Shown here one piece after another: positions 43,339 to 53,719 of a stretch of 64,000 bases of DNA. The notes under the pieces are model-generated. The model did not search any database and had not been told where the DNA came from. It saw only the letters and a program-made list of their open reading frames with translations. This DNA comes from Acidobacteriaceae bacterium (GTDB taxonomy: Bacteria > Acidobacteriota > Terriglobia > Terriglobales > Acidobacteriaceae): the NCBI GenBank assembly GCA_003151335.1, contig PLXE01000091.1:62001-126000 (forward strand). Direction: 5' to 3'. Position numbers and translations under genes: made by a program. The first letter of the stretch is position 1; the number at the start of each line of letters is the position of its first letter.

Positions 43339-43998
43339 ATGCCCGCCGAGGCCAATCTACTCACGCTTATTGCCGTGACGTGCTGTGTGTTCTGCACAGC
43401 GTGCACGAATTGGGCTGCCCGCTCGACCCAAGAGAACGGGACCACCCAACAGAACGTATCTCATCCACAACGTTACGTTCCCGTCGGCAACAATCCTGAG
43501 ATTGCACTCGACACTGAAACTGGAGTGCTGTGCCGAACTATTGCAGACACGAATGACCCCCTAGATATTCTCGACCCCTCATGTGCAGTAGATCAGGAGC
43601 AAAAGAAGCTAGGGTTTATTCCGATCGCCTGTAAGAATGGCAAGACCTGGGTGCGAGGCGAGGGCGATAAGAGTCCCTCCCCATATACGAAGCTTCCGAC
43701 TTGCGGAGCCAACAGAACAGCCGCGCCGCAGCCCGCGAACACTCCCGCTGGGTCTGTCAGCGTCACAGCTCCCGATGGCGTGACCTACGTTTTCCCCAAC
43801 CAAAAAACGGCTGACGACTTCAAGGCCGCGGCCCACATTCAATCAGTTCCCAGTGATTTGCAGCAAAGTTCGCCCTCGGAGCAGCAGAAGGTAGCCCCAA
43901 CCCCGCAGACGCATGTTTTTAGCGTGTCAAAGTGGCAAGCGGCCAACCCGAAAGGCGATGCGAACGCCGCCAGAGCTGAAGCGAAACGCCGAGGATAG
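43339..43998 (+). CDS. Possible lipoprotein of unknown function
   Basis: A 219-residue protein with a hydrophobic N-terminus ending in two cysteines (LLTLIAVTCCVFCTACTNW), compatible with a weak lipobox. The mature part is polar with a short domain (VTAPDGVTYVFPNQKTADDFKAA) and Pro/Ser/Gln-rich flanks. Its base composition and codon use are visibly less GC-rich than the surrounding genes, as in the next gene. Function is not assigned. Confidence 0.6.
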   Translation: MPAEANLLTLIAVTCCVFCTACTNWAARSTQENGTTQQNVSHPQRYVPVGNNPEIALDTETGVLCRTIADTNDPLDILDPSCAVDQEQKKLGFIPIACKNGKTWVRGEGDKSPSPYTKLPTCGANRTAAPQPANTPAGSVSVTAPDGVTYVFPNQKTADDFKAAAHIQSVPSDLQQSSPSEQQKVAPTPQTHVFSVSKWQAANPKGDANAARAEAKRRG

Positions 43999-44095
43999 AC
44001 TATTGTTCCCTAATCAAGATAAACGCTAAGCAGCCTACTAGGCGAATAGATAGATATCAGATAGATATTTTTTGGGGCAGTTTGGGTGCGACCCG

Positions 44096-44773
44096 ATGGC
44101 GCGACAACCTTTCAATGAAGACGACAGTATCAAAGTGCTGCTCTGGTGCGGGCGGCATTGCTGCCTTTGCGAGAAGCTCGCAGGTGTGGGTATCGAGCTA
44201 GCCCATCTGCCCGGCAAAGAATCAAGCTCGGACATAGATGACGCGATACCACTGTGCTTTGACTGCCATGCCGCAATCGGACACTACAACAAGAGCCATC
44301 CCAAAGGGAAATGTTACGGCATCAAAGAACTGAAGGCTCGTCGTGACCAAGTTTACGACAAGTACACAAGCCACTTGGTTCCACCCATCCATTATGAGTT
44401 AGCACAGCGGGGCCGGAAGTTGCCAGATGTCGGTTTCCAGATTCACAACCTGGGCGATAGGTATGCAGTGCGAGCTCGCGTCAAGATTGATCTGGCATGG
44501 GGTACGTCTCGTCAGTTGGTGGCATCGGATCACTACAACGGGAAGCATCTGTGGAACTTGAACGCCCAGCAAGGGATCAGTGGCCACTTTGAAACACCGG
44601 CAGAGATTCTCGGGGGCAACGAACGACTGCGAGCTAGGGTCGATGTCACTGTTGTGGATATATATAAACGGGAACACCAACTCCTACCGATAGGTTACAT
44701 CCACACGTTGGGGCCAAACGATGAGTGGTACGCCGAGCCATCGATGGTGGAACTCGGAATTGAGCGGAGCTGA
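44096..44773 (+). CDS. HNH-nuclease-like protein
   Basis: A 225-residue protein. Its N-terminal 90 residues have an HNH/treble-clef layout: CGRHCCLC (C22-x2-C25), ELAH with H37, then DDAIPLCFDCHAAIGHYN (C54-x2-C57, H58) and a basic RRDQVYDKY helix. The middle HNH Asn is replaced by Asp, so nuclease activity is uncertain. The C-terminal 135 residues look like a beta-sandwich and are unassigned. ATG 44096 is preferred to TTG 44072. The low GC suggests recent acquisition. Confidence 0.65.
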   Translation: MARQPFNEDDSIKVLLWCGRHCCLCEKLAGVGIELAHLPGKESSSDIDDAIPLCFDCHAAIGHYNKSHPKGKCYGIKELKARRDQVYDKYTSHLVPPIHYELAQRGRKLPDVGFQIHNLGDRYAVRARVKIDLAWGTSRQLVASDHYNGKHLWNLNAQQGISGHFETPAEILGGNERLRARVDVTVVDIYKREHQLLPIGYIHTLGPNDEWYAEPSMVELGIERS

Positions 44774-44989
44774 TCGTTTCTTTAAGCTTGCAAGCGGCCG
44801 GCAAAGGGTCGCCCGGCGACTGCCTGGTGCTCCAGGTTCGCGTCCGTCTTTTGGACCCTAAGCCGGGCAGAAGAAGGTCCGGGCCAGCCTACCGAACATT
44901 TTCAACTCACAATCTCTGGCCGTCCACTCCGATTCGATCTCCACCAGACGACGTGAGATGAACAGAATCTACACCCTTGCGGCTGGCGA

Positions 44990-45040
44990 GCGCAGCGATC
45001 CCAGGTTAGCCCAACACAGGGGCGAACCTGGGGCCCCAGT
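44990..45040. repeat. Repeat fragment with CCCAGGTT/AACCTGGG stem
   Basis: The only recognisable structure in the 336 bases 44774-45109 is an 8-bp stem, CCCAGGTT and AACCTGGG, followed by GGCCCC, similar to the second module of copy A. No gene is seen there. Confidence 0.45.
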
Positions 45041-45109
45041 CGGAATCCCAGACTGCTAGGGAAGGCACCCGGCCGCTTGCTCTATCATTGGTTGGAAGGA
45101 GTAGCAGTC

Positions 45110-45517
45110 ATGTGGTCACATCGAATCCGATATGGGTCAGCTTGGGCCAGTCTAGGGTTGCTGAGTTTGTGCGCGGTGCTGCTGTTCGCGCAGGACAATC
45201 CGCAGCACAGTCAAACCAACCAGCAGAGAACGGTCACCACGCCTCTGCTGGTGAACGTGACCGGATGCCTGAAGAAGAGCGGCACGTCGGGAGGCTATTA
45301 CGTCGCCGACCAGGATGGCCGGACGTGGGAGCTCACCAGCAAGAAGGTGGACCTGGCAAAGCAAATGTTTCACACGGTGAGCGTCTCCGGGCATCCGTCA
45401 ACCGGGTCGAAGATGCAAGAAGGGAAGAGCGAGCAGGGCCAGAACCCAGCGGGTGAGCAAACCTTCACTCTGGACGTCACCGAGTTGGAGGTGGTGAGCC
45501 CCAGTTGCACGCGATAG
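45110..45517 (+). CDS. Small secreted protein of unknown function
   Basis: A 135-residue protein with a signal peptide (ASLGLLSLCAVLLFAQ). The mature part has a core (LLVNVTGCLKKSGTSGGYYVADQDGRTWELTSKKVDL) like small secreted Acidobacteria proteins with two cysteines. AAGGAG lies 8 nt before ATG 45110. The 403 bases after it up to 45920 contain no gene I can support. Confidence 0.75.
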   Translation: MWSHRIRYGSAWASLGLLSLCAVLLFAQDNPQHSQTNQQRTVTTPLLVNVTGCLKKSGTSGGYYVADQDGRTWELTSKKVDLAKQMFHTVSVSGHPSTGSKMQEGKSEQGQNPAGEQTFTLDVTELEVVSPSCTR

Positions 45518-45920
45518 CCCCGCAGGAAACCTTGAAGCACGGATTTTCGGCTGCCCATCAACCATGAAATCCGTATGCCAGGTCTTGCCGCACTTTTAGG
45601 ATGGCGTACGCTGCCGTCCCATTTTGGAACTCCGCCAAAGTTTTTTTGTGCGCCCGCTGGAGAGCGGACGGATAATTGAGACGATAGCAGCCGATCTACC
45701 CTCCCTACTATCAAGACCTACGCCGCTGGGAATACCGGCGACTGCCCTCAGAAGGCGAAGCACAAGCCTTTTGAACGGGTGGACATCGTCCGGCAGGGAG
45801 CGACCTGCCGAAGAAGCCTGCACAGCAGTTGTCTGACGTTCCCGGGTTCTAACCTCGAAGGCTGGCCCCTGCGCCGGCCATCTCGTGCTTCGCGCGAAAC
45901 AGCGAAATGAGGAGATGCAA

Positions 45921-47105
45921 ATGAAGAAACTGCTTTTGTTGTTGCTCGGCATAATGTTGATTTTTGCGGTGACGGCGCCCATGGTGGCTCAGCAGTCCGG
46001 AACGGGCACCCATATCTACACCACGCCAATCCGCTTCATGGAGCCGCGTAGCGATTCCAGCCACCCATCCGGCTACACGCCTTTTCAAATGAGAGCCGCG
46101 TACGGATACAATGCAATCCCGAACCGGGGCCACGGCATAACCATCGGCATCGTGGACGCCTGCGACTATCCGAACATCGAGGCTGACTTGGGCGTTTTTT
46201 CAACCCAGTTCAACCTGCCGGCTTGCACCACCGGGAACGGCTGCTTCACCAAGATCTCGCAGGCCAGCTTGTGCAGTGGTCACAGCGGGAATTGGGCCAT
46301 TGAGCAGGCGTTGGACGTGGAGTGGGCGCATGCGATGGCCCCGGACGCGAAAATCGTCCTGGTACAGTCTTCGCAGCCCGACGACAGCCTGTACACCGCG
46401 ATAGACCAAGCCGTGGCGGCCGGGTCTAACGTGGTCAGTATGAGCTGGGGTTCCGGCGGTGGATTTAGCGGTGAGACAGCCTACGATTTTCACTTTCAGG
46501 TTCCGGGAGTTACCTTCTTTTCTTCTACGGGTGATAGTGGATGTTTGACCAACTATCCCGCGGAGTCGCCTTATGTAGTCGCCGTGGGCGGGACCACTCT
46601 GGTTCTGCTGACGGCGGCTCCTCCGGCCAGTCCGCTCGCCAACATCTACGGCAATGAGATCGCCTGGAGCGGCAGCGGCGGCGGTATCAGCCTTTACGAG
46701 ACTGAGCCGGCCTGGCAGCAGGGCGTCCAGCAAACCGGCTTCCGCACCATTCCCGACGTTGCCCTCGATGCCGCCCCCGGTACCGGCGTCCCGGTGTACG
46801 ACAGCTACGACGGCTACCAGTGGGTGAAGGTCGGCGGGACCAGCCTGTCTTCACCGGTTTGGGCGGCCTTTATGGCGATTGAGAACTCTCTCCGCGTGGC
46901 TGGCGGTGGGAGTCCCATCCAGCAGTTCTTGCCCGATCTGTATCAGACGATCTACCCTTCCGGGAGTTACGCTACCGACTTCCACGACGTTACCACCGGC
47001 AGCAGCGGAGGAGTTTGCGTGGCGGGACATGGTTATGACTACGTGACCGGCGTCGGCTCCATGATTGGCAACCGCCTGGCCAACGACTTAATTCACTTGC
47101 CGTAA
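45921..47105 (+). CDS. Sedolisin-type (S53) serine protease, short form
   Basis: A 394-residue exported protease with a signal peptide. Sedolisin residues are E128 and D132 in NWAIEQALDVEWAHAMAP, oxyanion D205 in STGDSG and nucleophile S308 in GGTSLSSP. The C-terminal FHDVTTG...GYDYVTGVGS fits the calcium site. Sedolisins normally carry a pro-domain of about 180 residues; here fewer than 50 residues lie between the signal peptide and the catalytic domain, so activation must differ. ATG 45921 has GAGGAG 6 nt upstream and is preferred to 45915. It likely digests protein outside the cell. Confidence 0.9.
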   Translation: MKKLLLLLLGIMLIFAVTAPMVAQQSGTGTHIYTTPIRFMEPRSDSSHPSGYTPFQMRAAYGYNAIPNRGHGITIGIVDACDYPNIEADLGVFSTQFNLPACTTGNGCFTKISQASLCSGHSGNWAIEQALDVEWAHAMAPDAKIVLVQSSQPDDSLYTAIDQAVAAGSNVVSMSWGSGGGFSGETAYDFHFQVPGVTFFSSTGDSGCLTNYPAESPYVVAVGGTTLVLLTAAPPASPLANIYGNEIAWSGSGGGISLYETEPAWQQGVQQTGFRTIPDVALDAAPGTGVPVYDSYDGYQWVKVGGTSLSSPVWAAFMAIENSLRVAGGGSPIQQFLPDLYQTIYPSGSYATDFHDVTTGSSGGVCVAGHGYDYVTGVGSMIGNRLANDLIHLP

Positions 47106-47123
47106 GCGAATTCCATCGGTTGC

Positions 47124-47154
47124 GAGGCGCGCTCCAGGAGCGCGCCTCCCTTTT
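47124..47154 (+). terminator. Rho-independent terminator of the sedolisin gene
   Basis: GAGGCGCGCTCC pairs with GGAGCGCGCCTC around a tiny loop (47124-47148), followed by TTTT (47151-47154). Confidence 0.85.
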
Positions 47155-47181
47155 GGTGTGCCAAGCAATCTGAACGCGCGC

Positions 47182-48069
47182 TCAATGCGGAGCGTCGGTC
47201 GTCTTTTCGGCCTTGGCTTTCTTGGCGGCCAGGGCTTTATCAACCCACTCATCGGCAGCTTTCAGGTCAGCCTTGCGGGCGTCGGGTTGGTCGCACTCAT
47301 ATTCGGCGCGCTCGCGGTACAGCAGATTCATGTAGGCCATGGCATCGTCATCGTCGGGCTTAAGCTGAAGCGCCTTCTCCAGCAGTTGAATTCCGTCCTC
47401 GACGTAATGCTGACTCTGCGTCCGCAACGAAACACAGGCGGCCGGGTCACTGATCATCTCGCTGTCCGTCAAGTGCATGTCGTCGCGCATTTTGACGCGC
47501 GGCGGGTAGGCCAGGGTCCAGTCGATAATGCCCATGGAAAAATAATTGTGCGCGTCGTCGGGGTTGAGCTCGATGGCCTTCATGTAGTACTCGCGAGCGT
47601 CATCCCAGCGCTTCAGGTTGAGGCTCAAGGAAGCGATAGAGGCCGTGCTTCGGTAGCGCTGCTGATCGGTTGGGTCGTCCTTGAGAACAGTCTTGAACTC
47701 GCCGATCGCCTGGGTCGCCATCTCGGTATTGGCCGCCGATTCGTCGCCGGGAATGTACTGCTGGGCGTAGGAATTCGCCAGAAGCACCCGCGCCTGGGTG
47801 GAGGTGGGATCGAGCTTGAGCGCAGCCTGAAAGTGCTCCACGGCGCTCTGGTAGTTGGAGAATTGGTAGGCGAGGATGCCCGCCTGTATTTCCTGCGCAG
47901 CCGATGTGTCTTGTGCGAAAACCAGTGTGGAAGCGCCAATTGCGAAGGCGACGATGCAGGCGAGAGTGAGGCGCGCGCGTCCGCGCCAGGATTGCGGACT
48001 GGCCGGGATCCGGAGGGTCTTTCCAAAGGTCGTCAGCATTGGCAATGTCATATCGATAATGGAGTTCAT
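47182..48069 (-). CDS. TPR-repeat protein, exported
   Basis: A 295-residue protein with an N-terminal signal or membrane segment (ARLTLACIVAFAIGASTLVFA) followed by several TPR helices (GILAYQFSNYQSAVEHFQAALKLDPTSTQARVLLANSY and similar). TPRs usually mediate protein contacts, here on the periplasmic side. Partners are unknown. It lies apart from the neighbouring two-component genes. Confidence 0.85.
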   Translation of the reverse strand: MNSIIDMTLPMLTTFGKTLRIPASPQSWRGRARLTLACIVAFAIGASTLVFAQDTSAAQEIQAGILAYQFSNYQSAVEHFQAALKLDPTSTQARVLLANSYAQQYIPGDESAANTEMATQAIGEFKTVLKDDPTDQQRYRSTASIASLSLNLKRWDDAREYYMKAIELNPDDAHNYFSMGIIDWTLAYPPRVKMRDDMHLTDSEMISDPAACVSLRTQSQHYVEDGIQLLEKALQLKPDDDDAMAYMNLLYRERAEYECDQPDARKADLKAADEWVDKALAAKKAKAEKTTDAPH

Positions 48070-48111
48070 GGGTGAGGCTGTTCAGCAGTCCGCGCGATCT
48101 ACGATGAGGAC

Positions 48112-48231
48112 GAGAACTGTACCGTCGCTCCCTCTGCCGTCCCTACGGGACTCGTTGTTTTTCCCAAGTTACCCAGCACTCCGCCTGCGGCTCCGTGCTG
48201 GGCTAAGCTCTTTCGCCCTCCGGGCTGGTTC
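48112..48231 (+). repeat. Dispersed intergenic palindromic repeat, copy D
   Basis: It has TGCCGTCCCTACGGGACTCG, then a stem with TTACCCAGC/GCTGGGCTAAG (48169-48209, identical to 41 bases of copy A) and CGCCCTCCGGGCTGG. A C-rich tract of ACTAACCACTGATCCC type follows at 48316-48358. No gene lies in 48070-48357. Confidence 0.8.
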
Positions 48232-48357
48232 GTGTGCGCTTCCTCCACGGTGGCGAACCGACGTTACGAAATATCTGCTCACCCCCACTGGGTCTTCGCT
48301 AACGCCAAAACAAGTCTAGCCACTAACCACTGATCCCTAGCCCCTAACCCCTGACTC

Positions 48358-49684
<1,327 letters not shown>

Positions 49685-49710
<26 letters not shown>

Positions 49711-51961
49711 TTTGCTGGCCAGCCGCCGCGGCCATGTCCTGGGCCAAGGGCAACTCTACGATGAATCTGGTTCCGACCGGAGCATTCTCTTCCACGCGAA
49801 TCGACCCGCGATGATCTTCCACAATACGGCTGACAATGGCGAGACCGAGCCCCGTCCCGCGCCTCTTGGTAGAGAAATACGGTAGGAACAGTTTCTCCTT
49901 CACCTCGGAAGTGACCCCATGTCCGGTGTCGGCGACCGTGATTTCGACCGCGTCCCGCTCACCCACGAGCGCAGTGGAGATGTGGATTTCCTTGAGCAAT
50001 GAGTTTTGCATGGCTTCGGCGGCGTTGTCCACCAGGTTGGCGATGGCCCGCTTCATGGCGTCGGGATCGGCCTGGACCGGGGGCAAGTCGGGCGCGAGGA
50101 AGCTCTCCACGCGAATCCCATCCAGCCGGCCATCGAACATGGCCAGCGCCTGAGTGACGATGCTGTTGATGTGGGAGGATTGGGGCTTCGAGGCCGGAAA
50201 GCGGGCGAGAGCGGAGAACTCATCCACCAGAGTGCGGACGGTTTCCACCGAGGAGCCGATGGTTTCCGAGCATTGCCGGATCACGTTGAGCGAGGCCGCA
50301 TCCGGAGGCGTCCCGCGTTCGAGATGGCGGCGAATGCGCTCGGCCGACAAGGCAATCGGGGTAAGCGGGTTCTTGATTTCGTGCGCAATGCGGCGCGCCA
50401 CCTCACGCCAGGCCGTCTGCTTCTGCGCGCGTAACAGATCAGTCAGGTCCTCAAACACCATCACGTATCCCATGCGCTGGCGGTGGCCATCGGCCGCGGA
50501 CGACGACGGCGGATCCAGCGATGCCACCGTCACCGCAACGTTCAGGCTTACGCGCGAGGTGACGATCTCCATCTGGCTGGTGGTGGTTGCCATGCGGTCA
50601 GCTTTACGCAGCAGGTGCTCGAGATCGGACACCGCTTCTGCCGGAAACAGGTCGTGCAGGGTTTGCCCGGAATCGGGCGAGTCCTCGTCGAGCCGGAGCA
50701 AGCGCCGCGCCGCCCGGTTGGAATGCAGGATGTGGCGCGAGGCGTCCAGCGAAAACACCGCGGAAGGAACGCTCTCCAGGATGGTCTCGATATGGCGGGT
50801 GCGCTGCTCCAGTTGCACGTTCACGTCGGCCAAGTCGCGCCGTGAGGCCTCGATATTTCCCCGGCTGGCTTCCAGGTCGGCAGCCATGCGGTTGAACGAT
50901 TCCACTAACTGTCCGATTTCGTTGCCCGCCTGCACGTCCACGCGGTAGTCCAGACGCCCGCGGGAAATTTCGTGGGTAGCTTCGGCCAGCGCGACCAAGG
51001 GCCGGGTCACCATCTTCGACATATACAAAGCCAGCCAGGTCGAGGCGAAGAGTACGGCGACCGTAAGCAGCAACAGAAAACCCATGTAGGTACGGCGCAG
51101 GCGACGCCGCTGCACGCGTAGCTCACTGTATTGTTGCTGGCTGCGTTCCACGTCACGCAGCGTGGCCGAATAATTTTCCGGCAAGGGCATGGCCACCAGG
51201 ATCTGTCCATTCGGTCCCACCCGGGCACGGCCCAAGACATAAGTTTGGCCGAGGACGTCAAACGACTTTGCCTGGCCCGGCGAGGCCGTCTTCAGGGGCA
51301 GGTTGTGGCGCAGCAGGGGCCAGGCTTCAGGAGCATGGAAGCTGGCCTCGGCACGGTCGTCAACGATGGCAAAGGCGAAGCCGCCTTGCAGCGTGATTTC
51401 ACCGCGCCGAAATTCATCCATTACCAGGGTGAAATTTCCGGTCTGGAACGATTTCTGGGCGTCGGGACTGGTGGCAATGCGCTGCGCCTCAACCCCGGCA
51501 TTGGTGGCGGCGTATTCCGTCAGCAGAGAAATGATAACGTTGGTGCGGTATTGCACCTCCTCCACCGGCCGGGAGAACCATTTTTCAATGGAGCGATTGA
51601 TCAGGCCGTAGGAGAACAGGAACAGAAAGATCACCGGTCCCAGCGAAAGCAGTAACGCTCCCATGACCATTCGGCTGCGAAACTTGGAGCCGAGTACCCC
51701 GGTTTTGCGCTCGGCGTACAGCCGCAGCAGAGTGCGCAGCAAGACGAACGTGAGCGCCACGAATAACAGAAAAATCAGCGCCGAAACCGCGGCAAAGATG
51801 AGTGTCTCTTCGCTGGTATCCGGCTGCAGGAAGGTCAGCTTAAAAGTAGCCTGCGCGAAAATAACGGCAAAAAGAAAGAAGGTACAAATGGAGAGCGCGA
51901 TGAGGGCGGGCGTGCGGTTTCGTTTTTCTTGCGGACGAGTTGGAGGCGTAAACGGCAACAT
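49685..51961 (-). CDS. NtrY-like sensor histidine kinase
   Basis: A 758-residue kinase. Three or four N-terminal membrane helices flank a periplasmic region, followed by a HAMP domain (SKMVTRPLVALAEATHEISRG), a PAS-like region (ILESVPSAVFSLDASRHILHSNRAA), the HisKA box with H527 in VARRIAHEIKNPLTP, and a HATPase domain with DNAAEAM, DTGHGV and GTGLGLAIV. It phosphorylates the overlapping NtrX-like regulator. The length and layout are typical of NtrY. No other sensor clue is seen. Confidence 0.93.
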
Positions 51962-52074
51962 GAGCAGCCAACCATCTGCCGCTTCCGAATCAGGAATGCA
52001 AGATTATGCGAGCCGATTTCAGGTCCCGGCAGTGGCTTCATTATATCCGGGGGCCGCTTTGGGGCGGGTGGAGA

Positions 52075-52572
52075 TTAGGGCTGCCAGGCGGCAGGGGCTG
52101 GCATCGGCCTACGGTTGCGCCTTACCAGCCAGACCACCAGCGCCACGATCAAGATCAACGGCAGCAGCGGAACAAGGAATATTCCCAGCAAAACGAGTGC
52201 GCCCGACTGCACGCTGACATCGCCCTTCACCACCGCGTTGGGGTGCCGCGATAAATGGCCTCCGATCGTGACCAAGTCACCGGAGACCGCCGCGTTGTCG
52301 CCCAAAAGGGCGCCTCCGCCCAGTGCCACTACGTCCCCCTTCACCCTGCCATCCACCATGATGCTTCCACCCACCGCAACCACATCTCCGCAGGTGCCTT
52401 CCATTCGAATCGAGCAGCCGATGCAAACCAGGTCGCCTGCGTTTTCGTCCTCACTTACGGTTATGCTCTTACCAAAGTGGACCTGGTCGCCATCCCGAGC
52501 GTGAAGCGTTTGAGGCGTAACCATGAGAAGCAGCAAAGCGACTGCCAGCAGCCAATGCGCGCGATGAAGCAT
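52075..52572 (-). CDS. Exported bactofilin-like beta-helix protein
   Basis: A 165-residue protein with a signal peptide, a parallel beta-helix of the bactofilin type made of repeats such as GDVVAVGGSIMVDGRVKGDVVALGGGALLGDN, and a C-terminal membrane helix (ALVLLGIFLVPLLPLILIVALVVWLVRR) with a basic tail. Classic bactofilins are cytoplasmic scaffold proteins; this one has a signal and C-terminal anchor, so it is probably displayed outside the membrane. GAGGAG lies 8 nt before ATG 52572. Function is unknown. Confidence 0.8.
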   Translation of the reverse strand: MLHRAHWLLAVALLLLMVTPQTLHARDGDQVHFGKSITVSEDENAGDLVCIGCSIRMEGTCGDVVAVGGSIMVDGRVKGDVVALGGGALLGDNAAVSGDLVTIGGHLSRHPNAVVKGDVSVQSGALVLLGIFLVPLLPLILIVALVVWLVRRNRRPMPAPAAWQP

Positions 52573-52729
52573 GAGTTCAACTCCTCGGCCGGGCGATGTG
52601 GATAGAGTAGTCCGCAGGAAATCAGAACACAAACCCATGTTGTATGTTACGAGCCAATGGTCGTGACGGTTCCCGGATTCCTATCATGCATGTCGCATAG
52701 GCGTACGGCCCACCCATAGGAATCAAAAT

Positions 52730-52803
52730 TAACCACAGAGATCACGGAGGTCACGGAGAAAACTCGATAGAAACCAAGACTCCGTGTCCTCCGTGTCTCC
52801 GTT
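52730..52803. repeat. CACGGAGGTCACGGAG inverted-repeat element
   Basis: Arms CACGGAGGTCACGGAG (52743-52758) and CTCCGTGTCCTCCGTG (52780-52795) match at 15 of 16 positions in inverted orientation, flanked by ACCACAGAG. This element type is common in intergenic spaces. The space 52573-52836 contains no gene. Confidence 0.6.
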
Positions 52804-52836
52804 AGAAGATATTGGGCGCCAGCAACCTCGCTGCTG

Positions 52837-53607
52837 TTACCAGAATTTGCTGAAGTCAGGCTGCCGCTTTTCCGCAAACGCGTTGAGCGCTTCGCGGCTC
52901 TCCGGCGAATCCAGGCACCCCGAGATGACGGCCACTTCTTCCCGGATAGCGCGATCGACCTCCGCTTTGTAAGTGCGCCTCAGCAGTTCCTTGCAGGCGC
53001 GGAGCGCCGCCGGAGGCTTTTGCGCCAGCTTTTGCGCCGCATTCGCCGCGGTTGTGAGCAGCTCCCCAAAAGGGACGACGGCATTCACCAAGCCTAATTC
53101 ATAAGCTCGTTGCGCCGTGAACGGGACTGCCAGCATCAGCAATTCGGCAGCCCGCTGGTGGCCAACGAGCAGAGGCAAGAGCACGGTGGAACCCGCTTCG
53201 GGGACGATGCCGAGGTTGACGAAGGGCATCAGGAACTTGGTGTTGTCGGCGGCATAGACCAGGTCGCAGTGCAGCAGGATGGTGGTGCCGATTCCCACCG
53301 TCGCCCCGTGTACGGCGGCTACAACCGGTTTTTTTGCGTTCACCACGGCGCGGATAAAGCGGACCGCGGGCGGCAGGTCTTGTCCCTTCCACGGCCTTTG
53401 CAGAAAGTCGACCAGGTCGTTGCCTGCGGTGAACGATTCGCCGGCGCCGTGCAAAAGCATGACGCGGACCTCGGGAGCAGCCTCCGTTCTTTCCAACTCG
53501 TCGGCCAGGGCCTCGTACATCTCGGCGGTCAGCGCATTCATCTTTTCCGGGCGGTTAATGGTGATGCGCCGCACGGCGCCGTCGCTTTGGCTTTGAATGT
53601 GGCTCAT
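52837..53607 (-). CDS. Enoyl-CoA hydratase/isomerase family protein
   Basis: A 256-residue crotonase. The oxyanion segments are HGAGESFTAGNDL (first Gly/Ala) and PVVAAVHGATVGIGTTILLHCDLV; NLGIVPEAGSTVLLP contains the catalytic glutamate position. The family hydrates or isomerises enoyl-CoA in beta-oxidation or related routes. GGAG lies about 9 nt before the ATG. It stands alone without other fatty acid genes. Confidence 0.92.
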   Translation of the reverse strand: MSHIQSQSDGAVRRITINRPEKMNALTAEMYEALADELERTEAAPEVRVMLLHGAGESFTAGNDLVDFLQRPWKGQDLPPAVRFIRAVVNAKKPVVAAVHGATVGIGTTILLHCDLVYAADNTKFLMPFVNLGIVPEAGSTVLLPLLVGHQRAAELLMLAVPFTAQRAYELGLVNAVVPFGELLTTAANAAQKLAQKPPAALRACKELLRRTYKAEVDRAIREEVAVISGCLDSPESREALNAFAEKRQPDFSKFW

Positions 53608-53719
53608 GCTATGGCTCCTATCGGGGTGAGGCCGAAAAAGCTACTGTGCGCACCTGTGGTCTCGCTGGGACAACAAGGCATTGTACGGGAAGCCGCACCG
53701 GTAGCGGCAAGGTCGAGCG

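Noticed and set aside
45624-45836. 70-residue frame between the secreted protein and sedolisin
   Set aside because: No ribosome site, no family pattern and low coding quality; the region is treated as non-coding.
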